Shown: positions 36,552-46,956, counted from the stretch's first letter. The stretch: 64,000 nt of DNA from Variovorax sp. IB41 (GCF_016405905.1 NZ_JAEFCB010000007.1:169024-233023); one strand, 5' to 3'. The notes: a model not told the origin generated them from the letters alone. Translations and numbers: made by a program.

Positions 36552-36841
36552 CTGAATATGAGGGGCTTGAGCCCCTTCTGGAAGTCCCTGATGCACTTGC
36601 GCGCGATGATGATTGTCGAAAGATTATTAGCCCATCTTGCAGACAATCGCGTTCGAACCCCGTGGTTCTCGCAAGAGCATATGACATTGGCCAAACCGGG
36701 ATTGACGGTTTTAAGTCAATTAATTCAAATGCTAGATGAAAATATCTCGTTCCCGCGGGTGCGAACGGTTCGACGCAATCTATTGAATTACAAGATATTC
36801 GTACAACGACGCTGCGCTTCTACCGCACTGAATAAATGCAG
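36552..36841. other. AT-rich stretch without a convincing gene
   Basis: These 290 bases have clearly lower GC than the rest of the window. Short open frames on both strands show no signal, domain or ribosome site that I trust. The only structure is the hairpin AGGGGC-TTGA-GCCCCT at 36561-36576. It is probably remnant acquired DNA plus the leader of the desaturase gene. Confidence 0.6.
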
Positions 36842-37624
<783 letters not shown>

Positions 37625-37685
37625 CTTGGGTTGTCTCCGGAAGGTTGTCCGAAAACCAGTTTAGGCAGCAGAATCGACGGCCGGA

Positions 37686-37703
37686 ATCGTCGGAAGCGAC
37701 GGA
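37686..37703. promoter_or_regulatory. Shared acyl-CoA operator, site 5, in divergent promoter
   Basis: ATCGTCGGAAGCGACGGA lies 61 bp upstream of the hydroxyacyl-CoA dehydrogenase start and 29 bp upstream of the regulator start. The position suits activation of the enzyme gene and repression of the regulator by its own product. Confidence 0.65.
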
Positions 37704-37732
37704 ATTTCAAGGCGCTCACTCCCCCGTTTGCG

Positions 37733-40480
37733 ATGCCTTCTCCTGCTGCTCCACCGCCCTTTTCACCGCGCTCTTCACCGCGCTCTCTCCGGATTCTCGA
37801 AACCAAGCTCAACCCGCCTGCTTTCGTCGCCACGCAGGTGCCGCGCACCACCATCGGCGAGGAGATCGCCGCGGCCAGCGTCAAGCTGGTGCTCGTGCGC
37901 GCGCCCGCCGGCTTCGGCAAGACCACCGCCATGGCGCAGATCCGCGAGCGCATGGAGGCGCAGGGCACCGCCACCGCGTGGATCACGCTGGACCGCGCCG
38001 ACAACGACGTCTCGCGCTTTCTCAATTGCCTGGCCGAGGCCGTGCAGCGCCTGGGCGTGGAAGAGCCCCGCGCCAACGGTCCCTTCGACGCCGTGGCCGC
38101 GCTGGCCGCGCACGACGCGCCCTTCACTCTTTTTCTCGATGATTTCGAGGTGGTGCAGGAGCCCGCGGTGCTCGGGCTCGTGCGCGAGATCATCGAGCAG
38201 CTGCCGCGCGGCGGGCAGATCGTGATCGGCTCGCGCAGCCTGCCCGACCTGAGCCTGGGGCGGCTGCGCGCGCGCGGGCAGCTGATGGAGATCGACACCG
38301 ACCGCCTGCGCTTCACGCTCGAGGAAACCAGCGCCTTCTTCGGCCTGCGGCAGGCCCACGCATCTCAGGCATCGCATGCATCGCAAGCGCTGCCGGCCGA
38401 ACTGCTCTCGCAGCTGCACCGCAAGACCGAAGGCTGGGTGGCCGCCATCTGGCTCGCGTCGATGGCGCTGGAGCGGCACGGCACCGCGACCGGCTTTGTC
38501 GAGCGCTTCTCGGGCTCCGACCGCGCGGTGGCCGAGTACCTCGCCGAAGACGTGCTCGCGCACCAGCCCAGGGAGATCCGCGACTTCCTCTTGCGCACCA
38601 GCATCCTGCGCCAGCTCGACGCTTCGGTGTGCCAGGCGCTCAACCCGCGCATCGACTGCGCGGCTCTGCTGGAGCAGCTGGCCGCGGCCAATCTTTTTCT
38701 CACGCCCGTGAGCGGCGACGGCCGCGCTTGGCGCTATCACAGCCTGTTCGCCGACTTCCTGCGCGCGCAGCTGGTGCGGGAGCAACCCGGCGAGATCGAG
38801 CGGCTGCACCTCGCCGCCTCGGGCTGGTACGAATCGCAGGACCGGCCCGTGCCGGCCATCGACCACGCGATCGAAGGCGGCGACCACCCGCATGCGCTCA
38901 CGCTGCTGGACAGCTATGCGGGGCAGTTCCTCGAGCAGGGCCGCATGCGCATGCTCGCGCGCTGGTTCTCGGCCATTCCGGAACACCAGCTGCGCGCGCA
39001 CCCGTTCCTGCAGCCCATCGCGCTGTGGGCCACCTGCTTCACGCACGGGCCGTGGGAGGCGATGCAGATGCTCGAGCAATCGGGCTGCATCGACAGCGCC
39101 ATTCCCGAGGTGCGGGCCAGCGCGCACGCGCTGGTGCCGCTGCTGCTGGCCATGCAGGACAAGCACGACGAAGCCTACGAAGCGGGCCGCGCCAGCCTGG
39201 CCCGCATGCCCACGGGCCTGGCCTTTGCCGACAGCGTGCTGCTCAACGCCATGGCCAACATCCTGGCCGTGCGCGGCGACCAGCGCGAGGCGCAGCGCCT
39301 CCTGGACGCCGCGCGGCGGGAACAAGGCAACAGCACCTTCAACCGCATGTACACCGAGTCGCTGGCGGGCCTGTTCGACCTGCACGAAGGGCGCCTCCGC
39401 CAGGCGACCGCGCGGCTGCGCATGGCGGTCGATACGACGCATGCGGTGTCCTACAACCACAGCCACGGCAACGCCTGGGCCGGCGTACTGTATGCGGGCG
39501 TGGTGTACGAGTCGAACCAGTTGCCGCAGGCCGATCACCTGCTGAACGTGTACCTGCCGCTCGCGCGCGACGTGGGCCTGCCGGACCACATGATCCTGAG
39601 TCACGTGATGCGCTCGCGCATCGCGTTCCACGCGGGCGACATCGACGCGGCCGTCCAGGCGCTGACCGAACTCGAATACCTCGGCCACCACCGGCAACTG
39701 CCCCGCGTGGTGGCGAGCGCGAAGCTGGAGCGCTCGCGCATGCTGCTGCTGCAAGGCAACGGGCCTGCATCGCGCGACGAACTGCTGCGCGCCGACGACC
39801 CCGAGCTGTGGGCACGCGAGCGGCGCCAGCAGCTGGCTGCGCACGACCTGGACTACCTGGCGCTCGCAAAGGCGCGCTGGGACATCGCGTTCGGCGATGC
39901 GCGCGCGGCGCTCGCGGTGCTCGATGCCGAGATGCACGCAGCCGTCGCATCGAACCGCAACCGCCGCGTGCTCAAGCTGCGCGTGCTGCGCGCGATGGCG
40001 CTGCAGCGCGCGGGCGATGTCGCCGCAGCGATCGACGAGATCAGCGCCGTGCTGCAGACCGCGAGCCAGGAAGGCTTCATGCGGCTGATCCTCGACGAAG
40101 GGCCGGCGGTGGGGGTGCTGGTGCAGCGGTATGCGAATGCGGCGGCGCAGGAGGCGGCTGCGTCGCCTTCTTCTTCGACGCGCGGCGATCCGATCCTTGC
40201 GGACTACCTGCAGCGGCTGCTGCAGGCGATGGGGCCGATGGCGGCGGTCGATGCGGAGACGGCGCCGGCCGGCGACGCGATCAAAGAGCCGCTGACCCGC
40301 AAGGAGATTCGCGTGCTGCAGCTGCTGGCCGAGGGGTACTCGAACAACGCGATGGCGGAAAAATTGTTCGTGTCGGACAGCACGGTGCGAACGCACCTGC
40401 GCAATATCAATATGAAGCTGGATGCGAAGAGCAGGACGCAGGCGGTGGCGATTGCGAGGAAGGTGGGGGTGATCCGCTAG
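37733..40480 (+). CDS. MalT-like ATP-dependent LuxR-family regulator
   Basis: A 915-aa STAND-type activator. The NTPase domain has Walker A VRAPAGFGKTTAMAQI (about residues 54-69) and Walker B-like FTLFLDDFEVV (about 133-143). A long middle part of TPR-like helices (about 350-830) follows. The C-terminal LuxR helix-turn-helix is LTRKEIRVLQLLAEGYSNNAMAEKLF with VSDSTVRTHLRNINMKLD (about 855-900). Such proteins bind an inducer and ATP, oligomerise and activate promoters. Its place among acyl-CoA genes and the operator 29 bp upstream suggest it controls that set, perhaps sensing an acyl-CoA. The frame is open upstream, but similarity starts near the ATG at 37733. Confidence 0.92.
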   Translation: MPSPAAPPPFSPRSSPRSLRILETKLNPPAFVATQVPRTTIGEEIAAASVKLVLVRAPAGFGKTTAMAQIRERMEAQGTATAWITLDRADNDVSRFLNCLAEAVQRLGVEEPRANGPFDAVAALAAHDAPFTLFLDDFEVVQEPAVLGLVREIIEQLPRGGQIVIGSRSLPDLSLGRLRARGQLMEIDTDRLRFTLEETSAFFGLRQAHASQASHASQALPAELLSQLHRKTEGWVAAIWLASMALERHGTATGFVERFSGSDRAVAEYLAEDVLAHQPREIRDFLLRTSILRQLDASVCQALNPRIDCAALLEQLAAANLFLTPVSGDGRAWRYHSLFADFLRAQLVREQPGEIERLHLAASGWYESQDRPVPAIDHAIEGGDHPHALTLLDSYAGQFLEQGRMRMLARWFSAIPEHQLRAHPFLQPIALWATCFTHGPWEAMQMLEQSGCIDSAIPEVRASAHALVPLLLAMQDKHDEAYEAGRASLARMPTGLAFADSVLLNAMANILAVRGDQREAQRLLDAARREQGNSTFNRMYTESLAGLFDLHEGRLRQATARLRMAVDTTHAVSYNHSHGNAWAGVLYAGVVYESNQLPQADHLLNVYLPLARDVGLPDHMILSHVMRSRIAFHAGDIDAAVQALTELEYLGHHRQLPRVVASAKLERSRMLLLQGNGPASRDELLRADDPELWARERRQQLAAHDLDYLALAKARWDIAFGDARAALAVLDAEMHAAVASNRNRRVLKLRVLRAMALQRAGDVAAAIDEISAVLQTASQEGFMRLILDEGPAVGVLVQRYANAAAQEAAASPSSSTRGDPILADYLQRLLQAMGPMAAVDAETAPAGDAIKEPLTRKEIRVLQLLAEGYSNNAMAEKLFVSDSTVRTHLRNINMKLDAKSRTQAVAIARKVGVIR

Positions 40481-40506
40481 CTTCCTCGCAGGGGGCCACG
40501 ACGTTG

Positions 40507-41475
40507 TTACTTCACCCCGTCGAGAAACGCCCTCACCGCCTTCACCGTTGCTGCGGGGTTCTCCTCCATGATCCAGTGCCCCGAATCCGGAATCGACCCT
40601 TCCGTCACATCGCTCGCAGCGAACCGCATCACCGTCGCCATCATCGGGCCGAAGGATTTCTCCCCACCCAAGGCCAGCACCGGCATCGCGAGCTTGCCTT
40701 GCGCCATGAAGGCCTTGTTGTCGATCACGTCCTGGTCGAACGCCGCGAACTGCGCAAAGCCCGAGTGCATCGCGCCGGGCCGCGCGTACAGCTTGGCGTA
40801 GTGCCGGCGGGCGCCTTCCGAAAAGCGCGCGGGGGTGGCCGAGAACTCGTTCCAGAAACGGTCGAGATAAATGCGCTCACGGCCTGCCACCAGCCGCTCC
40901 ATGTCAGGACCGCCGAAGCGGAAGTGCCACAGCAGCGGCGTCTTCAGGATCTCTTCCCACGGCCCGACGCCCGGCAGCGGCGCGTCGATGAGCACGAAGC
41001 GGGTCACGCGGTCGCGGTATTGCGCGGCGAACGCGTAGCCGACCATGTTGCCGATGTCGTGCGTCACGAGGTCGGTGCGGTCGATCTTCAGGGTGTCGAG
41101 CAGCAGCGCGATGTCCTGGCCCTGGGTTTTCTTGTCGTAGCCGCCGGCCGGGTGGTCCGACAGGCCCATGCCGCGCAGGTCGGGCACGACGACCGTGTGG
41201 TCGCGCGCGAGATCGGCGGCCATGGGCGCCCACATGTCGCCCGTTTCGCCGTAACCGTGCAGCAGGGTGACGGCCGGCCCCTTGCCGCCGACGCGCACGT
41301 GGAGCGTCGCGCCGTTGACGGTGATGTTCTGGGTCTTGAAGCCCGCGGGAAACGCCGGGAATGCCCGGGACGCCGTGGACGCAGGAGCTGGCGAACCCTG
41401 CGCATGGGCTGTCATGGCAACGAAGCCTGCCGCGAGCAGGGCCAGGAGGGCGAGGTGGGGTCTGAATTTGATCAT
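40507..41475 (-). CDS. Exported alpha/beta hydrolase, epoxide-hydrolase-like
   Basis: A 322-aa hydrolase with a signal peptide (LALLALLAAGFVAMTAHAQ, about residues 8-26). The fold shows HGYGETGDMW (oxyanion HG motif), the nucleophile Asp in LVTHDIGNMVGYAFA (about residue 142, DxG type as in epoxide hydrolases and haloalkane dehalogenases) and the catalytic His in SGHWIMEE. The lid region is WHFRFGGPDMERLVAGRERIYLD. Export to the periplasm is unusual for epoxide hydrolases but known for Cif-like proteins. Substrate unknown. It converges with the regulator gene; 229 bases upstream to the AP2 gene hold nothing recognisable. Confidence 0.87.
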   Translation of the reverse strand: MIKFRPHLALLALLAAGFVAMTAHAQGSPAPASTASRAFPAFPAGFKTQNITVNGATLHVRVGGKGPAVTLLHGYGETGDMWAPMAADLARDHTVVVPDLRGMGLSDHPAGGYDKKTQGQDIALLLDTLKIDRTDLVTHDIGNMVGYAFAAQYRDRVTRFVLIDAPLPGVGPWEEILKTPLLWHFRFGGPDMERLVAGRERIYLDRFWNEFSATPARFSEGARRHYAKLYARPGAMHSGFAQFAAFDQDVIDNKAFMAQGKLAMPVLALGGEKSFGPMMATVMRFAASDVTEGSIPDSGHWIMEENPAATVKAVRAFLDGVK

Positions 41476-41704
41476 TACCAATAGTCCTCTTTTGCGCTCC
41501 GAATAGATAGAAAAGAAATACAACACCAGCGCCGGCGCGGCCGCAAAGGCATTCGGGCCGCGCCCTTGGCACCCGGTCGTCTCACGACTACGGAAATCGG
41601 TGATACCGCCCACGGAGCGCAATCTCTAGCATCCCTGTCAGAACAGCCCGACCCGCCAGGGAGCCCCCCCAGCAGAAATGCTGAAAAAGTAGCAGTGCGC
41701 CCAA

Positions 41705-42550
41705 ATGCCCAGAGGTATTCCCAACCCAGCCGCCATGTATGGCATCGCCCCCCGCCCCTGGGGGTTCGAAGTCTCGCTCGTGCGCAACGGAACCCGCTAT
41801 TACCGGCAGTTCGGCAAGGCGAGCTACGGTGGGCTGGAGCAGGCCCTGGTCCAGGCGCAGGACTGGCGCGATGCCGTGGTGCGCAGCGTGCCGCCGGTGG
41901 CGCGGCGCGCGCGGGCCGAAAAGCTGCGCGCCAACAACACCACGGGCGTCTCGGGCGTCTTCTGCCAGATCGCATCCGGCGGCCGGGTGCGGGCGTGGGT
42001 CGCCAAGACCTACATCGGGCAGGACGAGATCCTGCGCACCGACTTTCCGGTCGACAGCGTCGGCAACGCGGCGCTGGCGCTGGCCATCGAGGAGCGCGAG
42101 AAACAGCTCGCCCGCATGTCGGGCCTCGCGCGGCTGCATCCGGCCGAAGAGGCGATCCGCCAGGGCATGACGGTGCAGGCGCCGGGGCCGCGCACGTCCA
42201 AGCGCTCCAAGTCGGAGATCACCCGCAGCACCAATTCCAGCGGCGTGAGCGGCGTGCAGTTCAAAATGCCCAATGCGGGCCATCCCGGCTACTGGCTCGC
42301 GACCACGTTCACCGCGGGCAAGGGCAGCGTGTGCAAGGCCTTCTCGGTGAAGGAGCACGGCTACGACACGGCCAAGAGCCTGGCGATCGCCGAGCGCGGC
42401 CGCCAGCTGGCCCAGAAGCTGAAGGATGCGGAGCAGCAGCATCAACACCAGCAGCTGCAGCAGCAGGAAGTGCAGCCGCAGCAGCCCAAGCAGGCATCGC
42501 CCGATTTCTCCTTCCAGTACAAGGCCAGCGGCCATCCGGCCCGGCCATGA
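41705..42550 (+). CDS. Protein with three AP2-like DNA-binding repeats
   Basis: A 281-aa protein made of three similar units. Unit 1 (about residues 12-55) reads WGFEVSLVRNGTRYYRQFG and ends ALVQAQDWRD. Unit 2 (about 77-135) begins NNTTGVSGVFCQ and has VRAWVAKTYIG and ALAIEEREKQL. Unit 3 (about 172-240) begins NSSGVSGVQFKM and has GYWLATTFTAG, KAFSVKEHGYD and AIAERGRQL. The NxSGVxGV start, aromatic strands and final helix are those of AP2 domains, which bind DNA. In bacteria they usually sit in HNH homing endonucleases; here there is no nuclease. A Gln-rich tail (about 240-260) follows. Function unknown. ATGA overlap with the next gene. Confidence 0.72.
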   Translation: MPRGIPNPAAMYGIAPRPWGFEVSLVRNGTRYYRQFGKASYGGLEQALVQAQDWRDAVVRSVPPVARRARAEKLRANNTTGVSGVFCQIASGGRVRAWVAKTYIGQDEILRTDFPVDSVGNAALALAIEEREKQLARMSGLARLHPAEEAIRQGMTVQAPGPRTSKRSKSEITRSTNSSGVSGVQFKMPNAGHPGYWLATTFTAGKGSVCKAFSVKEHGYDTAKSLAIAERGRQLAQKLKDAEQQHQHQQLQQQEVQPQQPKQASPDFSFQYKASGHPARP

Positions 42551-42927
42551 CCAACCACAAACCACTGCATCAGCTGCTGCGGGTGGCTTCTCATCTGCTG
42601 GACCAGGCCGCGACGGAAGTGCGCGACACCCAGCTCGAACCGATCCCCGAGAACATCGAGCGCATCGGCCGCGCGCTCATCGAGGTGATGGAAGTGCAGC
42701 GCCGGATCTTCGCGATCCGGCCCGAGCTGCGGCCCAAGACGCTCGCCGCGTCCGACCGCGAGGCCGACGCCAACAAGCTCTTCACCCAGTTCATGCTCGA
42801 GGCGCTGGAGCTGGAAGACACGGGCAACACAGTGGCCGCCGTGGAGCGCTACACGCGGTTCATCGGCATCTCGCCCTCGTACCACCACCGCGAAATCGCG
42901 CGGGCGGAAATCCGCCGTCTGACCTGA
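42547..42927 (+). CDS. Small helical protein paired with the AP2 gene
   Basis: A 126-aa all-helical protein (LHQLLRVASHLLDQAATEVRD, then ERIGRALIEVMEVQRRIFAI). A C-terminal segment, ALELEDTGNTVAAVERYTRFIGI, looks like one TPR unit. No signal or membrane segment is seen. Its ATG overlaps the stop of the AP2 gene by four bases, so the two are translated together and their products may form a complex. I do not recognise the family. It converges with the acyl-CoA dehydrogenase gene. Confidence 0.72.
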   Translation: MTNHKPLHQLLRVASHLLDQAATEVRDTQLEPIPENIERIGRALIEVMEVQRRIFAIRPELRPKTLAASDREADANKLFTQFMLEALELEDTGNTVAAVERYTRFIGISPSYHHREIARAEIRRLT

Positions 42928-42951
42928 GCGCGCGGACGCCGGCGCGGCGCA

Positions 42952-44100
42952 TTACAGCGCCCGCGAAATCACCTCTTTCATGATCTCGTTGGTGCCGCCG
43001 TAGATGCGCTGCACCCGCGCATCGGCGTACATGCGCGCGACCATGTATTCGCTCATGTAGCCGTAGCCGCCGAACAGCTGCAGGCACTCGTCCATCACGC
43101 GGCCCTGCGCCTCGGTGCCCCAGAGCTTGGCCATGGAGGCGGTGGCGGTGTCCAGCCGGCCGGCCACCAGGTCTTCGACGCAGCGGTCGATGAAGGCGCG
43201 GCCCACCTTGATCTGGGTGGCGATCTCGGCGAGCTTGAACTTGGTGTTCTGGAACTCGGCGATCGGCTTGCCGAAGGCCTTGCGGTCGCGCACGTAGTCC
43301 AGCGTGGCCTCGTAGGCGCCTTCCATGGCCGCGAGCGCGGTCACGCCGATGATGGTGCGCTCGTACGGCAGGTCGCTCATCAACTGGAAAAAGCCTTGCC
43401 CCTCCTGGCCGCCGAGCAGCGCATCGGCGGGCACGCGCACATCGTCGAAGAAGAGCTCGGAGGTGTCCTGCGCCTTCATGCCGATCTTGTCGAGCACGCG
43501 CCCCACGCGAAAGCCCTCGCAGCCCGCGGTCTCCACGATGAGGATCGAGGTGCCCTTGGCGCCCTGCGCCGGATCGGTCTTGCACACCACCAGCACCAGG
43601 CCGGCGAGGTAGCCGTTGGTGATGAAGGTCTTCGAGCCGTTGATGACGTAGCCGCCGTCCTTCTTCTCGGCGCGGGTGCGCACGCCCTGCAGGTCGGAGC
43701 CCGCGCCGGGCTCGGTCATGGCGATGGCGCCGACCATCTCGCCGCTCGCCAGGAGCGGCAGGTAGTGGCGCTTCTGTTCCTCGGTGCCGTGGTTGAAGAT
43801 GTAGTGCGCGACGATGGCGTGCACCGAGGTGGCCATGCCCGTGAGGCCGCGGCGCGACATCTCCTCGTACACCACGGCCTCGTGGCGGAAGTCGCCGCCC
43901 GCGCCGCCGTAGTCGTCGGGAATGTCGGCGCACAAGAGGCCGAGCGCGCCGGCCTTGCGCCAGACCTCGTGGCCGACGTGCCCGCGCTTGCGGGCTTCCT
44001 CGTCGTGCGGAAGCACTTCGGTTTCGACGAAGCGCACCACGTTGTCGCGGTAGAGCGCCAGGTCTTCGTCGCTCCAGGAGCGGCTGAAATCGATGGGCAT
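42952..44100 (-). CDS. Acyl-CoA dehydrogenase
   Basis: A 382-aa FAD enzyme that introduces the alpha-beta double bond into acyl-CoA. Signature one is GAIAMTEPGAGSDLQGVRT (about residues 119-137) and signature two is QLFGGYGYMSEYMVARMYADARVQRIYGGTNEIMKEV near the end. The catalytic base is plausibly the Glu in IYGGTNEIM. It most resembles long-chain or isovaleryl-type enzymes used with branched substrates. It is the last gene of a three-gene set with the CoA ligase (36 bases before it) and the CoA transferase. Confidence 0.94.
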   Translation of the reverse strand: MPIDFSRSWSDEDLALYRDNVVRFVETEVLPHDEEARKRGHVGHEVWRKAGALGLLCADIPDDYGGAGGDFRHEAVVYEEMSRRGLTGMATSVHAIVAHYIFNHGTEEQKRHYLPLLASGEMVGAIAMTEPGAGSDLQGVRTRAEKKDGGYVINGSKTFITNGYLAGLVLVVCKTDPAQGAKGTSILIVETAGCEGFRVGRVLDKIGMKAQDTSELFFDDVRVPADALLGGQEGQGFFQLMSDLPYERTIIGVTALAAMEGAYEATLDYVRDRKAFGKPIAEFQNTKFKLAEIATQIKVGRAFIDRCVEDLVAGRLDTATASMAKLWGTEAQGRVMDECLQLFGGYGYMSEYMVARMYADARVQRIYGGTNEIMKEVISRAL

Positions 44101-44136
44101 GGGAGTTGTCCTTTGTAGTTTTGAAAATGTTGGCGG

Positions 44137-45696
44137 TCAGCCGACGCGGCGCGCCTTGCCGGCCCAGAAGGGTTCGCGCAGCTGGAATTTCTGCAGCTTG
44201 CCCGCGGCCGAGAGCGGCAGCGCATCGCGGAACTCCACGCTGCGCGGGCATTTGTAGGTGGCGATCTGTTCGCGGCAATGCGCGATGACCGCCTCCGCCT
44301 CCAGCGCCATGCCTTCGCGCCGCACGATCACCGCGTGCACGCGCTCGCCCCATCGGTCGTCGGGCACGCCGATCACGGCGGACATCAGCACCTGCGGCAA
44401 CTGCGCAATGGCGTTCTCGACCTCCGCCGAATACACGTTCTCGCCGCCGCTCACGATCATGTCCTTCATGCGGTCGACCACGTAGACGAAGCCGTGCCCG
44501 TCCATGTACCCGCCGTCGCCGGTGTGCATCCAGCCGCCGCGCAATGCAGCCTCGGTTTCCTCTGGCTTGTTCCAGTAGCCCTTCATCACCATCGGCCCGC
44601 GCGCGACGATCTCGCCGACCTGGCCGAAGGGCAGTTCGTTGTCGTCGCCATCGACGATGCGCACCTCTGCAATGGAAATCGGCGTGCCGGCCGAGCGCAG
44701 CAGGCGCTCGCGATCGGGCCCGCTCTGGTGACAGTGCGGCGGCAGCGCGGTAATGACGGGCGAGAGCTCCGTCATGCCGTACACCTGCGCGAACGCGGTG
44801 CGCGGAAAGGCGCGCATGGCCTGGTCGAGCAGCGCCGCGTCGATGGGCGCGGCGCCGTACGACAGCAGCCGCAGGTTCGACAGGTCGAACTCGGCGAAGC
44901 GCGGATGCTCGATCACGCGCTTGATCATGGTCGGCACCAGGAACATCTCGGTGATGCGCGCGGACTGCAGGGTCTGGAGCACCGCGAGCTCGTCGAACAT
45001 CGGCACCACGTGGATGGGCACGAGCCGCTGCAGGCTCTGCAATGCGATGCCGCAGCCGGCCACGTGGAACATCGGCGCGGCGACGATGGCGGCCGCGTCC
45101 TGCGTTTCGCGCGGCAGCGCAGCGACGGTGCCCAGCGCGTTGATGCAGAGGCTGCCGTGCGTGAGCATCACGCCCTTGGGTTGGCCGGTGGTGCCGCCGG
45201 TGTACATGACGGCCGCGAGTTCGTCGGCGCTGTGCTGTGCGTCGTCGATGGGCGCCGCTTCGGCGAGCAGCGCCTCGTAGCCGACCATGCCTTCGGGCAC
45301 CGCGCCGTCGCCGCAATAGACCACGGTGCGCAGCGATGCCGAAAGCTGGCGCAGCGCGGGCGACATCGGAGCGAAGAGATCGTCCACCAGCAGGATGCGG
45401 GTGTCGCAATCGTCCAGCGAGTACGCGACCTCCTTCGGGTTCCAGCGGATGTTGACCGGGTTGATGACACCGCCGCCCCACCAGGTGCCGAAGAAGTACT
45501 CGACGAAGCGGTGCGAGTTGAGGCTCATCATGCCGACGCGGTCGCCGCGCTGCATGCCGAGTTGCCGCAGCACGGCGCCCAGGCGCGCGGCGCGGTCGGC
45601 GAGTTCGCCGAAGTTGAGGCGCTTGCTGCCGCAGACCACGGCGGTGTCGCGGGCCTTCTCGCGGCGGCCCTTGTGCAGGGGCTGGGTGAGGAACAT
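44137..45696 (-). CDS. Acyl-CoA synthetase (AMP-forming)
   Basis: A 519-aa CoA ligase. Motifs are VMYTGGTTGQPKGVMLTHG (about residues 165-183; the usual TSGTTG has Gly instead of Ser), QVYGMTELSPV, TGDGGYMDGHGFVYVVDRMKDMIVSGGENVYS and the catalytic Lys in LSAAGKLQKFQLRE. It activates a fatty or aromatic acid for the acyl-CoA dehydrogenases beside it. GGAGA lies nine bases before the ATG. It starts 15 bases after the CoA transferase and is surely in the same operon. Confidence 0.93.
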   Translation of the reverse strand: MFLTQPLHKGRREKARDTAVVCGSKRLNFGELADRAARLGAVLRQLGMQRGDRVGMMSLNSHRFVEYFFGTWWGGGVINPVNIRWNPKEVAYSLDDCDTRILLVDDLFAPMSPALRQLSASLRTVVYCGDGAVPEGMVGYEALLAEAAPIDDAQHSADELAAVMYTGGTTGQPKGVMLTHGSLCINALGTVAALPRETQDAAAIVAAPMFHVAGCGIALQSLQRLVPIHVVPMFDELAVLQTLQSARITEMFLVPTMIKRVIEHPRFAEFDLSNLRLLSYGAAPIDAALLDQAMRAFPRTAFAQVYGMTELSPVITALPPHCHQSGPDRERLLRSAGTPISIAEVRIVDGDDNELPFGQVGEIVARGPMVMKGYWNKPEETEAALRGGWMHTGDGGYMDGHGFVYVVDRMKDMIVSGGENVYSAEVENAIAQLPQVLMSAVIGVPDDRWGERVHAVIVRREGMALEAEAVIAHCREQIATYKCPRSVEFRDALPLSAAGKLQKFQLREPFWAGKARRVG

Positions 45697-45711
45697 GGGG
45701 TGTCTCCTTTT

Positions 45712-46860
45712 TCAGCCGGCCACGGTGGGCGCGATGGACGCGGTGGACGCGGTGGGCGCGATGGGAACGACGGGCACGGTCGCCGCGCCCCAGCGGCGCA
45801 GCATCGCTTCGCCGTCGTCGTGCGCGGTGGCGGGCGGCATCACCGGTGCGGTGCGGCTGAAGCGCGGCGCGGGCGCAGGCTGCACCACGCCGCCGACGTT
45901 CGCGAAGGTGCCGCGCGCCACGTTGTGCGGATGCGCGGGCGCCTCGTCCCAGTCGAGCACGGGCGCGAAGCAGGCGTCGCTGCCTTCGAGCAGCACGCAC
46001 CATTCGTCGCGCGTGCGGGTGCGGAACAGGTCGGCCATGCGCAGCTTGAGCAGCGGCCATCGGTCGGCGTCCATCTGCGCATCGAAGGCGGTGTCGTCGG
46101 CGATGCCGCAGCGCTCGCGCAGCAGTGCGTAGAACTGCGGCTCGATGGCGCCCACGGCCACGTACTTGCCGTCGGCGCAGGCATAGGTGTCGTAGAAGTG
46201 CGCGCCGCCGTCCAGCATGTTCTCGCCGCGCTGGTTGCTCCACATGCCGGCCGACTTGAAGCCGTACATCATCGAGGACAGCAACGCTGCGCCGTCGGTC
46301 ATCGCCGCATCGACCACCTGTCCCTGGCCCGAGCCCTTGGCCTCGTGCAGCGCGGCGAGGATGCCGAAGGCCAGCAGCATCGCGCCGCCGCCGAAATCGC
46401 CCACGTAGTTGAGCGGCGGCACCGGCGGCTCGCCCGCGCGGCCGATGGCGTGCAGCGCGCCGCTGATGGCGATGTAGTTGATGTCGTGGCCGGCCGCATG
46501 TGCGAGCGGGCCGTGCTGGCCCCAGCCGGTCATGCGGCCGTAGACCAGGCGCGGGTTGCGCGCATGGCATTCAGCAGGGCCGAGGCCCAGGCGCTCCATC
46601 ACGCCGGGGCGAAAGCCTTCGATGAGCACGTCGGCCTTCGCGATGGCCGCGAGCACAGCCTCGGCCGCGCCTTCCGCGCGCAGGTCGAGCTGCAGCGTGC
46701 TGCGGCCGCGCGCGAGGATGTCGCAGGAAGCGGTGCGCGTGCCGGGGCGCTCGATGCGGACCACCTCCGCGCCCATGTCGGCGAAGAGCATCGCGCAGAA
46801 CGGCCCGGGGCCGATGCCCGCCATCTCGATCACCCTGAGTCCCTGCAATGGGCCTGCCAT
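45712..46860 (-). CDS. CaiB/BaiF family III CoA transferase, racemase-like
   Basis: A 382-aa protein of the family that includes alpha-methylacyl-CoA racemase and formyl-CoA transferase. It starts [34 protein letters not shown] and has [27 protein letters not shown] (about residues 112-138), including the His/Asp pair used by racemases. This favours an alpha-methylacyl-CoA racemase, needed to degrade branched acids. The last 25 residues are a Val/Pro/Thr-rich tail encoded by a repetitive stretch. The start has GGAG eight bases upstream, and operator site 3 lies 52 bp upstream. Confidence 0.92.
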   Translation of the reverse strand: MAGPLQGLRVIEMAGIGPGPFCAMLFADMGAEVVRIERPGTRTASCDILARGRSTLQLDLRAEGAAEAVLAAIAKADVLIEGFRPGVMERLGLGPAECHARNPRLVYGRMTGWGQHGPLAHAAGHDINYIAISGALHAIGRAGEPPVPPLNYVGDFGGGAMLLAFGILAALHEAKGSGQGQVVDAAMTDGAALLSSMMYGFKSAGMWSNQRGENMLDGGAHFYDTYACADGKYVAVGAIEPQFYALLRERCGIADDTAFDAQMDADRWPLLKLRMADLFRTRTRDEWCVLLEGSDACFAPVLDWDEAPAHPHNVARGTFANVGGVVQPAPAPRFSRTAPVMPPATAHDDGEAMLRRWGAATVPVVPIAPTASTASIAPTVAG

Positions 46861-46912
46861 GGTCTGTCTCCTGTGTGTGGAGGCAATCTTGGCGCGGGGG
46901 CGGCGGGGGTGC

Positions 46913-46930
46913 ATCGTCCAAAGCGACGAA
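46913..46930 (-). promoter_or_regulatory. Shared acyl-CoA operator, site 3
   Basis: ATCGTCCAAAGCGACGAA lies 52 bp upstream of the CoA transferase start, in the 96-bp gap after an acyl-CoA dehydrogenase gene of the same strand. It is the least conserved copy but keeps the outer TCGTC/GACGA arms. It implies a second promoter inside the 49-43 kb block. Confidence 0.6.
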
Positions 46931-46956
46931 TGCGCCCGCTATATCGCCATGTCCGT

